DNA from: Propionigenium maris DSM 9537
GTDB lineage: Bacteria; Fusobacteriota; Fusobacteriia; Fusobacteriales; Fusobacteriaceae
Direction of reading: 5' to 3'
Assembly (NCBI RefSeq): GCF_027925155.1
Contig: NZ_BSDY01000014.1
Coordinates: 1-64,000, forward strand
DNA: 64,000 nucleotides
The notes beneath the pieces were generated by a model, which was given only the letters and a program-made list of their open reading frames with translations, had not been told where the DNA came from and did not search any database. The position numbers were made by a program, and so were the translations under genes. Shown here in pieces: positions 1-7,883 of this stretch. Every line of letters starts with the position of its first letter. The first letter of the stretch is position 1.

Positions 1-351
1 ATTGATAATCATAGAGTTAGAGGGCTAAGCAGGAAGTTTTTTAATGTTAGTTTAAAGATATTATTATTTACAATAGAAAAGGCCATTGCAATATTGAAAA
101 TTATACAATACTTTTGCAACAGCCTATATCGATTAAAATAAAAAAAAACATTTACACCCCTCTTGATTATTCCGTATTCCTGCTTCCTTTATCTAGAGCA
201 TCTAAACTGGCTATTCTAAAAATAAATTGCTCTTATAGGTTCTTCCCATATATTTGAACTGAAGATTCTTTTTATGAAATTCAAATAAAAAATATTTGTT
301 TACTGTATAAAGTAATAATATCTTTCTATTTAATACTTGTATTATTTCAAT
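1..351. other. AT-rich stretch without a recognisable gene
   Basis: I see no open frame with a ribosome binding site on either strand and no RNA-like fold. The stretch is AT-rich and simply leads into the terminator and eroded gene that follow. Confidence 0.5.
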
Positions 352-384
352 AAAAAAGCAGTCACTTAGAGTGACTGCTTTTTT
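352..384. terminator. Bidirectional intrinsic terminator
   Basis: A perfect 9-bp stem (GCAGTCACT / AGTGACTGC, 358-366 and 370-378) with a 3-base loop is flanked by A6 on the left and T6 on the right, so it can act on either strand. The stop codon of the eroded minus-strand gene at 366-368 lies inside it, which fits a native gene end. Confidence 0.8.
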
Positions 385-790
385 ATTAGGTTTACAGTAT
401 TTATAATAGCCTTCCTGTCTATTTTTAAGACTTCCGGGACTTTACTATCCTTCATATCCCCTTCAAACTTCCTAGCCCTCTTAAGAATCTTAGGCAGCAT
501 ATCTTTTTCTTTTTGTCTTTGGACTTTTTTTACTTCTACCCTCCCTATCCGGCTTACCTCAGGTCCACCCTGATTCTTTGCTTTACCTCCTTCCGAGACT
601 GTTCAAAGGCCCCCTTGATATCATCAGTAGCTTTTGCCACCTAAAACCTCTCTAAGGCTTTTATAGTATCCTTAATAAGTTCAGCCGCCGCTCCCTCTAC
701 TACTTCTCCAATTGAAGGGACAGCCCTATCAGCTATCCTGTCCCTTGCTCTTGGGTTTATAGTAACCTTCCTGGCGGCTCAGACCTGGAG
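366..790 (-). pseudogene. Eroded gene of unknown family, several frames
   Basis: No single frame is open, but the minus strand reads as protein-like segments in shifted frames. From about 775 to 650 it gives residues like VTINPRARDRIADRAVPSIG and an EVVEGAAAELIKDTIKALE stretch, then a stop. The next piece begins VAKATDDIKGAFEQSRKEVK. From about 590 to 366 another frame gives GGPEVSRIGRVEVKKVQRQK and then a charged tail ending NLIKKQSL and a stop codon inside a terminator. Charged helical composition and the well-placed terminator argue for a decayed gene, not chance. I do not recognise the family. The region lacks a start with a binding site. Confidence 0.45.
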
Positions 791-865
791 ACTGTTTATT
801 TAATTAAAAAAAAGATTGGTCCAAAACTAATCTAAGGAACAACCTCATCATTTTGTAAATCTAAA

Positions 866-893
866 AGAGGGTGACCCAAAAGGTTCACCCTTA
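866..893 (-). terminator. Hairpin terminator after the sugar dehydrogenase
   Basis: The arms GGGTGACCC (869-877) and GGTTCACCC (882-890) pair with one mismatch around an AAAA loop. On the minus strand the hairpin is followed by CTCTTTTAGATTT. It lies about 70 bases past the stop of the minus-strand dehydrogenase. Confidence 0.5.
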
Positions 894-961
894 TTCACTT
901 TTTGATATGTCATCTTAGTATGAAAAAAAATCAAAAGCAGAGAAAACTTGGAGGAAGAGTC

Positions 962-2038
962 CTAGAGGTAGAGGCGGATGATCCTGCCAGAGTCTGTACC
1001 CACAAAGATCGATCCGTCTGGTGCCTCTTTTATAGCTCGTACCCGTTCTCTGCCGAAAGTGTCTATCCGCTCCTCCTTCCAGCTTCCATCTTCTTCATAG
1101 AGTCTGTTTAGATGAGTCAGTTTAAGAGCTCCTGAGAAAAAGCTTCCCTTCCAACCTTTAAACATCTTTCCGCTATAGATAAAAAGACCTGAAGGAGCAA
1201 TGGACGGGGTGAAGTGATAGAGGGGCTGTTCCATTCCCTCTTTTTCAGTACCTTCACCGATACTAGGTCCATGGTACTCACGTCCGTAGGTAATCACAGG
1301 CCATCCGTAGTTTTTCCCAGGTTCCACTAAGTTGATCTCATCTCCCCCACGGGGTCCATGTTCATTTATCCAGAGCTCACCCTTACTCCTGTCATAGAAG
1401 ATTCCCTGGGGGTTTCTGTGTCCGTAACTATATATTTCAGGGAGGGCACCCTTTCTTCCCACAAAGGGGTTATCCTTCACTGCTTCTCCCTCTTTGGTTA
1501 TCCGGAGGACCTTCCCCTGGTGGGTATCCAGCTCCTGTGCATACTCTCTCTCTCCCCTGTCACCTACTGTGATAAAGAGGTTCCCCCTGCTGCTCTCCTC
1601 TATCCTGCTCCCAAAGTGCCGCCCCTCATTGTTTTTTTCCGTAATGGCTGTAAATATAGTCCTTCCCGCCACCAGCTTCATATCTTCCCACCGGGCACTG
1701 TAGACAGCAGTGGTGAGGCCTGCTTCTTTATCCCGGGCTGAATATGTTAAAAACACCTGAAGATTATTATCTATATGGATATCCAATAAGCCCCCCTGTC
1801 CCACAGCTTCAACCTCTGGTATCCCTGCTATTTCAGTGATCTTCTTCGTTTCCAGATCAAGGTGTTTTAATCTTCCCTCCCTCTCTGTAAATAGTATATT
1901 ACCCCCAGGCAGAAAATCAAAAGCCCATATGATACCCTGGCCTCTTGCCACTACCTCAATTTTAGGGGAGTATGATGACGAAAAATTATTCACACTTAAA
2001 GATATTAACAGAGTAAGAATCAAAATAGTTTTATTCAT
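962..2038 (-). CDS. PQQ-dependent aldose sugar dehydrogenase-like protein
   Basis: A 358-residue exported protein of the glucose/sorbosone dehydrogenase family (YliI/Asd type), a six-bladed beta-propeller that oxidises aldoses in the periplasm with PQQ. A hydrophobic signal peptide covers roughly residues 1-23. Family landmarks are visible: GRHFGSR near 140 (catalytic His region), VGDRGER, GHRNPQG near 207, NEHGPRGGDEIN and the KNYGWP motif. Length is normal. A GGGAGG ribosome binding site sits 6 bases before the ATG. The gene stands alone between a decayed region and a short intergenic stretch. I see no PQQ biosynthesis genes nearby, so the cofactor may be imported or come from another locus. 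Substrate is unknown. Confidence 0.85.
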   Translation of the reverse strand: MNKTILILTLLISLSVNNFSSSYSPKIEVVARGQGIIWAFDFLPGGNILFTEREGRLKHLDLETKKITEIAGIPEVEAVGQGGLLDIHIDNNLQVFLTYSARDKEAGLTTAVYSARWEDMKLVAGRTIFTAITEKNNEGRHFGSRIEESSRGNLFITVGDRGEREYAQELDTHQGKVLRITKEGEAVKDNPFVGRKGALPEIYSYGHRNPQGIFYDRSKGELWINEHGPRGGDEINLVEPGKNYGWPVITYGREYHGPSIGEGTEKEGMEQPLYHFTPSIAPSGLFIYSGKMFKGWKGSFFSGALKLTHLNRLYEEDGSWKEERIDTFGRERVRAIKEAPDGSIFVGTDSGRIIRLYL

Positions 2039-2179
2039 AGAAAACCTCCCTGGATTCTGATTTCTAACAAATTTTATATTGAATATGGCGATAAATCAAG
2101 GAAGTGTAGGAGGGCTAAATAAAAAAAGAGAGCGACTTAAATACTTAAATAAATCAGAAAAATTTGAAGTCAAAATTGA

Positions 2180-2218
2180 AGGGTGACCCTAGTAGAAATT
2201 CTACTTATGGGTCGCCCT
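2180..2218. terminator. Nested hairpin, possible terminator
   Basis: Outer arms AGGGTGACCC (2180-2189) and GGGTCGCCCT (2209-2218) pair with one mismatch and enclose a second perfect hairpin GTAGAA/TTCTAC. T-rich sequence follows on both strands. The outer arm shares GGGTGACCC with the hairpin at 869. Confidence 0.45.
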
Positions 2219-2268
2219 CTTTGTATTTCTATCAATAGATTTAAATTATAAGATAACGCTATCTGAGT

Positions 2269-2316
2269 TTAGCCTTTCTTATAAACGACTGTTCCTGATG
2301 CCTGAGTAATTGTTAG
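2269..2316 (-). pseudogene. C-terminal remnant of a short-chain dehydrogenase
   Basis: On the minus strand this reads LTITQASGTVVYKKG then TAA. The last residues resemble the end of the short-chain dehydrogenase encoded at 6923-7699 (HQATGTNIYKEVK). Sequence upstream is closed by stops in the same frame, so only the tail survives. The match is short and could be chance. Confidence 0.3.
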
Positions 2317-2473
2317 TTGTCACAGTCAATCATTCTAGGTATTATATCTAATTTAGTTAATTATCAATAATTATTATAAAAAAAGTAATATTTTTTCATT
2401 TTCTAATCTCTGTTGGTTTATCCAGAACTGACTCTTCCTTTTTTCAAAATATTTCTAGATCTTCCCTGCTATT

Positions 2474-3124
2474 CTATTTCTCAAAGCGTTTCTTATATTC
2501 TTCCAGTCTAGCTTGATCCTTTATCTGTATTCTTCCACTACTCCTATCAATTATTTCATATTCCTGAAGCTTCTTTAGAAACCTCTGAAGACTTCTCTGT
2601 TTTATGTTTAAAAGCTCTGAAAGCTCTTTTGTCCCTCTTGTATCTATAGTTTTAGACCTCTCCAGGTATTTTATAAAAAACTCCTCGTCTGAGCACATAT
2701 TTTTAAGAAGAAAATATTTAGATTTTTCAAAATGTTCCTTTACTCCCATCATCAAAAGTTTTTCAATGGCTTTGCTCTTTCCATCAAACCGAAGATCCAT
2801 TAGTTTTTCAAAGGGGAGATAAGCAATTTTAGAAGGCTTTTTTGCAATTATATCAACATCAAAGCGTTTACTCTTCTCTACCATCCTGTTAGAAAAAGAA
2901 AAATTAATTCCTGTAACCTCTCCCCCGAAAAAGTCCATATAGAAAATTCCTCCCTCTGGAGTGTAGACTAGGTGTTGGACATGTCCATTTATTATATAGG
3001 TCGCTATGTTATTATGAGCGTTATATTCTCCTACCTTCATATCAGAGATAACTATCATATCCTCAAAGGAAGTACCTATAAGTTCCTTTAAATTCAGTTC
3101 ATAAAGTATTTCAGCTTTAGTCAT
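2474..3124 (-). CDS. Crp/Fnr-family transcription regulator (YeiL-like)
   Basis: A 216-residue regulator. Residues about 20-120 form a cyclic-nucleotide-binding-like beta-roll (YIINGHVQHLVYTPEGG, MDFFGGEVTGI). A long connecting helix follows, then a winged helix-turn-helix at about 165-205 (TKELSELLNIKQRSLQRFLKKL). There is no Fnr-type cysteine cluster, and the phosphate-binding Arg-Ser of true Crp is not evident, so the effector is unknown. An AGAGGTGAG binding site precedes the ATG. A second regulator of the same type, broken by a frameshift, is encoded at 31215. Its targets cannot be read from the sequence. The VOC protein at 3488 and the decayed gene between lie upstream on the same strand. 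Confidence 0.8.
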   Translation of the reverse strand: MTKAEILYELNLKELIGTSFEDMIVISDMKVGEYNAHNNIATYIINGHVQHLVYTPEGGIFYMDFFGGEVTGINFSFSNRMVEKSKRFDVDIIAKKPSKIAYLPFEKLMDLRFDGKSKAIEKLLMMGVKEHFEKSKYFLLKNMCSDEEFFIKYLERSKTIDTRGTKELSELLNIKQRSLQRFLKKLQEYEIIDRSSGRIQIKDQARLEEYKKRFEK

Positions 3125-3189
3125 AATCTCACCTCTGAATAGTTGTCATTTTATTTGTCTGTTTTTATGCCTGATCTATCAGATTTATC

Positions 3190-3424
3190 ATGCATACTTT
3201 TCGACATCCTCCCTAACAACTCTATAACTAATTCCTGCTCCTTTGGTCAAGTCTATTTTTTTCTACTAAAAAAGATAGTTGATCGAGTCAAGTTTCGTAA
3301 TACCTACAACATCTGGCCCGGATGACTTCACGAATTCTTTTATCAGAAAGGACACACCTTAGATTTAACATCCAAGCCAACATTTGCTAAATACTGTACT
3401 GGTTTTCCATTTAAAAGTTAATGA
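3190..3424 (-). pseudogene. Eroded gene, family not recognised
   Basis: Between the Crp-like regulator and the VOC gene, the minus strand gives three protein-like pieces in changing frames: NGKPVQYLANVGLDVKSKVC (about 3424-3362), IKEFVKSSGPDVVGITKLDS (about 3345-3270), and DLTKGAGISYRVVREDVEKY then Ala and stop (about 3255-3190). The order and spacing suit one former gene with frameshifts and internal stops. The product is not recognisable to me. Confidence 0.35.
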
Positions 3425-3487
3425 CTTCCTTCATTATTCAGTCCTTCTTTATGTCGTACTTTGAAATGGGATTCATGCTATAAGTTT

Positions 3488-3871
3488 CTATCCTCTAAAC
3501 TCTATTAACTCTCCGTCGGGACCTACAAACACTACTCTACGCCACCTTTCTTCTCCTGGTTCTCTTGCTCCAACAGGGTGAGGTTCGGTATTGACAGGAA
3601 TACCGGCATTTAGCAGACGGTTATAATCTTCGTCGAAGTTATCACTCTCAAGACAAAAATGGAATCCCTGATCTGCTGAACCTGAATCATCAGGCATATG
3701 TATCAACTCTAAAACAGTATCCCCCAGTTTAAGATAAACTATTTTTTCTATTGCGGGAAAAGGTACATCATGTTCATAGTATTTTTTGAAGCCCAGATAC
3801 TCCTCGTAAAACTTTATAGATTTGGCTCTGTCCTTAACATTAAATGTTATATGGTCGATTCGTTTAAACAT
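3488..3871 (-). CDS. VOC/glyoxalase-family protein
   Basis: A 127-residue single vicinal-oxygen-chelate module with two beta-alpha-beta-beta-beta repeats. The start RIDHITFNVKD supplies the first metal ligand (His7), the middle VLELIHMP and HFCLES supply further candidates, and the C-terminus FVGPDGELIEFRG supplies the final glutamate. This is the layout of lactoylglutathione lyase and methylmalonyl-CoA epimerase relatives. The specific reaction cannot be assigned. An AAGGAG site lies 11 bases before the ATG, a rather long spacing. The gene precedes a decayed gene on the same strand. Confidence 0.75.
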   Translation of the reverse strand: MFKRIDHITFNVKDRAKSIKFYEEYLGFKKYYEHDVPFPAIEKIVYLKLGDTVLELIHMPDDSGSADQGFHFCLESDNFDEDYNRLLNAGIPVNTEPHPVGAREPGEERWRRVVFVGPDGELIEFRG

Positions 3872-3972
3872 AAGATTATTTCTCCTTAACTATACTTTAA
3901 TTAAATTATTACAACACACTCTAAATCTTTCAGCTCTCCTGCTTTGTATTTTTATACAATGATGTCGTTCTA

Positions 3973-4596
3973 TTACTTTTTTGTATCAATTATATTTTGT
4001 AACAGAGCTTTACACCTTCCACAGCCAGCTCCAGCTCCAGTTACCTCTCCAACTTTTTCAATTGTATCTGCTCCATCTTTAACTGCGTTAACTATGGCTT
4101 CTACTGAAACGCCCTTGCATCCACACGCGACTGATAATATTTTTTCTACCTCTTCAATACATCCACCGCAGCCTGTGCCTGCACCTGTGATTTCTTGTAT
4201 TTCCTCTAAAGTACGCGCACCACCAGCCATGGCTTTCCTGATATCTCCAAAACTCACTTGTTTACAGTGACAAATAATTTTGTTTACAGGGATTAAAATA
4301 GCCGCCACAAATAGAATTTCATCACTTCTCAGTGCATGCATTGTTCCGGCAGGAGCAACAAATGTATCTCCCACGTTTAATTCCACTTCCCCATCTTCTG
4401 AAACTCCAAATCCGGAACCTTTTATACAATAAAATATTTCATCTTTATCGGCATGATCATGTAAAGTTACTTTTACACCGGCAGGAATACAATAAACATT
4501 TGTTTCAATACCTTCTTTAATAGCATTTAAATCAACTCCTTCTTGGAGAGCTCTTAAATTCATTTTTTCTCTTATAGCATTTTCATTTGCATTCAT
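3973..4596 (-). CDS. Cupin fused to two BFD-type [2Fe-2S] domains
   Basis: A 207-residue protein with an unusual layout. Residues about 25-103 are a small cupin (HDHADKDEIFYCIKGSG, then GDTFVAPAGTMHAL) with His and Glu metal ligands in place. Residues about 107-160 and 158-205 are two bacterioferritin-associated-ferredoxin-like domains: CHCK followed by GTGCGGC, and CGCK followed by GAGAGCGRC, each giving the four cysteines of a [2Fe-2S] cluster. The cupin is a close relative of the C-terminal cupin of the adjacent AraC regulator. Sitting 45 bases downstream of that regulator on the same strand, it is probably co-transcribed. The combination suggests a small-molecule sensor or binder coupled to electron transfer; function is unknown. 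Confidence 0.8.
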   Translation of the reverse strand: MNANENAIREKMNLRALQEGVDLNAIKEGIETNVYCIPAGVKVTLHDHADKDEIFYCIKGSGFGVSEDGEVELNVGDTFVAPAGTMHALRSDEILFVAAILIPVNKIICHCKQVSFGDIRKAMAGGARTLEEIQEITGAGTGCGGCIEEVEKILSVACGCKGVSVEAIVNAVKDGADTIEKVGEVTGAGAGCGRCKALLQNIIDTKK

Positions 4597-4641
4597 ATTT
4601 TTACTCCTTTTATTCTTTTTATACTCAATTTTATTTAAACC

Positions 4642-5811
4642 TTACCAAATTTGCCGCTCATCTACGACTGGAATAAGAAAAGCTGTAACATAGAGATCTC
4701 CATCACTTCTCAGTGAATGCATTATTCCAGCAGGGGCAATAAAAGCCTTGCCTACCGTTAACTCCACTTCTCCGTTCTCCAGTACACCAAAACCCGAACC
4801 TTTTATGCAATAAAATATTTCATCTTGATCTTCATGTTTGTGCAGTGGAACCACTGCTTTTGAAGAAATATGATATACATTTTCTTCAACAGATTCCGTA
4901 AGTCCATTTAATTCTATACTTTTACTGCTTAACCAGCTGTTTTTATCATGCCTTATCATATTTCTAAATTCACTGGGGCTGATTTTTGTATTTTTCTTAA
5001 AAAATCTGGTCATGTTGGATGGTTCTGTAAACCCTAATGCATAAGCAATCTCATTGATACTTTTTTGTTCAAAACTGAGTTTAAGTCTTATTTTTAGAAT
5101 TAATTGCTGAATAATATACTGCTTAGCTGACATATCAATTGCTTTTCTTGTCATTAAGTTAACCGTCTTTTTCGAGACATGCATCATATCAGCATACTCT
5201 TTCACAGATTTCACACTATTAATATTTTTTTCAACTAATTCAGTGAACTGTACAAATATTTCATTTTTTTTATATTTTGATGTACTTTCTCCTAAGGAAC
5301 TGTTCAAGAGTATCTGTACAAAAGTGTTGAAAGCGGAAGCAATTACCTTATTATCTACAAACTCATATGAATTTTGGTACATATCATGTATGACCTTTAA
5401 AAGGGGGGTTAATGTTGATATATATAAATCCAGACAATTAACATGTGGATTTAAATAACTGAGTTTAAACAATTCTTTTACTTCAGAAGTTTGATTGCTT
5501 AAAAATTTACATAAAAACCCTTCTGTAAACATTATTAAGTATCCCTCTAAGTTATGGAATTCACTGTATCTATGAACACGATTCCTGGATATTATTAAAA
5601 GCTCCCCTGCTTTAATTGTGTATTCTAAAAAATCAATTTCATGGACACCCTTACCTCCAGTGACAAAAATTAAATTGTAAAAAGAGGTGCGGTATGATGT
5701 TTTAATGAAAGATTCATCAACAGATTCAAAAAAGCTCTTTAATGATATAATTTCAAAGCCTTTGTTCTGCCCTTTCTTATTTATAAGCTCAATCTCTTCT
5801 ATATTACTCAT
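4642..5811 (-). CDS. AraC-family regulator with a C-terminal cupin
   Basis: A 389-residue regulator with three parts. An AraC-type N-terminal sensor roll spans about 20-150. A double helix-turn-helix spans about 190-290 (YADMMHVSKKTVNLMTRKAI; INEIAYALGFTEPSNMTRFF). After that comes an extra cupin at about 305-385 (HKHEDQDEIFYCIKGSG, GKAFIAPAGIMHSL). AraC proteins normally end after the second helix-turn-helix, so the added cupin is notable. It matches the cupin of the downstream protein almost motif for motif. An AAAAGGAG site precedes the ATG. Likely role: control of its own two-gene operon in response to a ligand bound by the shared cupin type (inference). Confidence 0.8.
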   Translation of the reverse strand: MSNIEEIELINKKGQNKGFEIISLKSFFESVDESFIKTSYRTSFYNLIFVTGGKGVHEIDFLEYTIKAGELLIISRNRVHRYSEFHNLEGYLIMFTEGFLCKFLSNQTSEVKELFKLSYLNPHVNCLDLYISTLTPLLKVIHDMYQNSYEFVDNKVIASAFNTFVQILLNSSLGESTSKYKKNEIFVQFTELVEKNINSVKSVKEYADMMHVSKKTVNLMTRKAIDMSAKQYIIQQLILKIRLKLSFEQKSINEIAYALGFTEPSNMTRFFKKNTKISPSEFRNMIRHDKNSWLSSKSIELNGLTESVEENVYHISSKAVVPLHKHEDQDEIFYCIKGSGFGVLENGEVELTVGKAFIAPAGIMHSLRSDGDLYVTAFLIPVVDERQIW

Positions 5812-6098
5812 AATATCTCCTTTTATATTAGCTGCACTGCTGAAAAAGATAAACTGTTTCTTTTATTGACTCAAACACATCACAAATATAGAAATTTAAG
5901 ATATACTCAAAACAAGTAACTATAATTAGTATAAATCCAACTTTAATATTTTACAATGTTATACCCGAACCAAAAACATTCAAAATGAAACCCTTAATTA
6001 TTTTGGAAGTATATGGATACTTTCCTTTTTTAAGGGTTATTAACTGCTCTTCCGCATATAGCTTTTACAAGTTCCCATATGAATTTATATTATAACCC

Positions 6099-6129
6099 AG
6101 GCCTAAGTATAATATTTATACTTAGGCCT
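6099..6129. terminator. Perfect 13-bp hairpin
   Basis: AGGCCTAAGTATA (6099-6111) and its exact complement (6117-6129) flank a 5-base loop. The T-tract is weak on both sides, so it could be a terminator, an operator or a repeat remnant. No gene ends close by on either strand. Confidence 0.45.
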
Positions 6130-6232
6130 CTTCATTACATTTAAGCTCCTTATTATTTATTAAATATAACATTTTTATTGAACTTATGAGGTGTAATGGA
6201 ATAGTGGAGTTTGTATTTCTGTGTTATGCGAA

Positions 6233-6341
6233 CCCAATAAAAAGCAACGTGACGCTGCATCCTAATAATCAGTTGAGACACTCATTTTTTAAGTAACTGT
6301 TTTAAAATTTCTATACTTTCCTTAACAACAAAAAAAGAGCC
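6233..6341 (+). repeat. Dispersed intergenic repeat, copy A
   Basis: About 109 bases that align along their length with 31843-31951 and, less closely, with 14164-14255. Shared landmarks are CCAATAAAAA, CAACGTGAC, TGCATCCTAATAATC, a TCA-rich middle and CTATACTTTCCTTAACA, followed by A-rich sequence and GAGCC. Copy A stands alone, without an upstream gene or a complete terminator after it. Confidence 0.7.
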
Positions 6342-6449
6342 AATTAGGTACGGATGTCCATTTGAATATATGCACTTTTTGTTATTTAAAGGATATAAAG
6401 TTAAGAGCAGTAAAGATTATTATTCGATTATGAAAAAAAGGAGCGAACG

Positions 6450-6683
6450 ATGGAAATTTTACAAAGTCTTATATGGCTCGTAATATCATTTGGTATTTCA
6501 ACGATGATAATAACTATGTGTTACGTAATCCTTTTAAAGTCATTAGTTTTCTTGAAGATACTTACCTATGAAAAACGTCCATTTCGTGGTAAAGATGGAG
6601 CTATTATCATGCTGTTTTCAGTGATCTTGTTTCTATTCATGGTTGTCAAAAATCGACAAGATATTTTTCCTTATCTTAGTTGA
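6450..6683 (+). CDS. Small two-segment membrane protein, unknown
   Basis: A 77-residue protein with two predicted membrane segments, about 8-37 (SLIWLVISFGISTMIITMCY onward) and about 52-67 (AIIMLFSVILFLFMVV), joined by a basic loop (YEKRPFRGKD). A good AAGGAG site lies 7 bases before the ATG, which supports real translation. No family is recognised. It sits alone just after repeat copy A. Confidence 0.55.
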   Translation: MEILQSLIWLVISFGISTMIITMCYVILLKSLVFLKILTYEKRPFRGKDGAIIMLFSVILFLFMVVKNRQDIFPYLS

Positions 6684-6871
6684 ATAACATTAATCTCTAA
6701 AACTAAATCGGTCTCCCATAACCGGTATAAGAACTTCAATTACTGGTACTCCAAATACAACTATTAGTGATTAAAGTTAAAAATTATTGGTAATGAGGAG
6801 CTTTTGAAAAAAATATTTTAAGAAACCACAGGGCGTTACTCTTGCTCACCTGGTAAAATAAGTTTTTATTA

Positions 6872-6897
6872 AAAAGGAGGGGTTCCCCCCTCCTTAT
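6872..6897 (-). terminator. Terminator after the short-chain dehydrogenase
   Basis: AAGGAGGGG pairs with CCCCTCCTT across a short loop, and on the minus strand TTTTTAATAAAAAC follows. It lies 26 bases past the stop of the minus-strand dehydrogenase and can also stop plus-strand transcription. Confidence 0.8.
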
Positions 6898-6922
6898 TTT
6901 ATTAACTAAATCATATTTTATA

Positions 6923-7699
6923 CTATTTCACTTCTTTATATATATTAGTTCCCGTTGCCTGGTGATTAGGCATTAGAGTGATCTCACTGATCTGTACATT
7001 CTGCGGAAGGTTTGTCGCATAGATAACTGTGTCAGCCACATCATCTGCTGTAAGAGCCTCTATCCCCTTGTACACACTGTCTGCCTTTTCCTTGTTCCCC
7101 AACCTTATCACACTGAAGTTTGTCTCAACCATTCCCGGCTGAATATTAGTTACCCTTAATGGAGTGTCTATAAGATCTATTCTCATCCCGTCTGTAAGGG
7201 TCTTTACCGCTGATTTAGAAGCACAGTAAACCCCTCCCCCTGCATAGGCTGCATTTCCTGCTGTGGACCCGATATTTACTATGTGTCCAGGGATATTGTT
7301 TTCAAGCATTAAAGGTATCACTGCTCTGCTTACATATAGAAGTCCCTTTACATTGGTATCCATTACCCTGTCAAAGGATGCAGGATCACTCTCATGGATC
7401 TTGGTCATTCCCACTGCCAGCCCTGCATTGTTTACAAGGATATCTATCTTCTTGAGGTTCTCTGGAAGACTATCTATACCTGTCCTTACATCCTCAGGAT
7501 TGCTCACATCCTGTAACAGAATATTTACCTCTACTCCGTATTTATTTTCAAGGTCCCCCTTTACCTCTAGGAGCTTCTCCTCCCTTCTAGAGGTAATGAT
7601 GAGGTTTGCCCCCTGTTCTGCATATCTCTCGGCTATTGCCCTTCCTATTCCACTGCTGGCTCCGGTAATAAACGCCAGCTTTCCCTTTAGTCTGTTCAT
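6923..7699 (-). CDS. Short-chain dehydrogenase/reductase (YdfG-like)
   Basis: A 258-residue classical SDR. The cofactor motif GASSGIGRAIA is at residues 14-24, followed by SRREEK, which favours NADP(H). NNAGLA is near 91, the catalytic Ser at STAGNA, and YCASKSA gives the Tyr-Lys pair near 160. PGMVETNF follows, as is usual. The C-terminus MPNHQATGTNIYKEVK is typical of the YdfG branch, which oxidises L-allo-threonine, serine or 3-hydroxy acids. The exact substrate is not decidable. A GGGGGAAG site lies before the ATG. Monocistronic, with its own terminator. Confidence 0.85.
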   Translation of the reverse strand: MNRLKGKLAFITGASSGIGRAIAERYAEQGANLIITSRREEKLLEVKGDLENKYGVEVNILLQDVSNPEDVRTGIDSLPENLKKIDILVNNAGLAVGMTKIHESDPASFDRVMDTNVKGLLYVSRAVIPLMLENNIPGHIVNIGSTAGNAAYAGGGVYCASKSAVKTLTDGMRIDLIDTPLRVTNIQPGMVETNFSVIRLGNKEKADSVYKGIEALTADDVADTVIYATNLPQNVQISEITLMPNHQATGTNIYKEVK

Positions 7700-7883
7700 T
7701 CTTCTTCCCCCTTTTTATTTATAGTTTATCTTTTTATAAACGACAAAATGAATAAACTATACCGTATTGATATGAATTATCTACGCAAAAATACTAATAA
7801 TTCATCCAATAACTATATCTCTGTGGTTATTATAACTCCATCCACATTTTTGTGCAAAGAAAAAAGAGGGAATTTCCCCCTTC

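Larger units (their letters stand above)
2039..2473. other. Intergenic stretch with a nested hairpin and a gene remnant
   Basis: No complete gene. It contains a nested hairpin at 2180-2218 and a short minus-strand string resembling the C-terminus of a short-chain dehydrogenase (2269-2316). The remainder is AT-rich. Confidence 0.5.
5812..6449. other. Long intergenic stretch with a hairpin and a repeat copy
   Basis: This 638-base stretch lies upstream of the AraC-type regulator. It holds a perfect 13-bp hairpin at 6099-6129 and copy A of a dispersed repeat at 6233-6341. I see no supported gene. Confidence 0.5.

Noticed and set aside
902-1111. Plus-strand frame over the sugar dehydrogenase end
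   Set aside because: It is antisense to a well-supported gene and lacks family similarity or a binding site. The same holds for most long frames opposite the glg, lpx, PTS and ABC genes.
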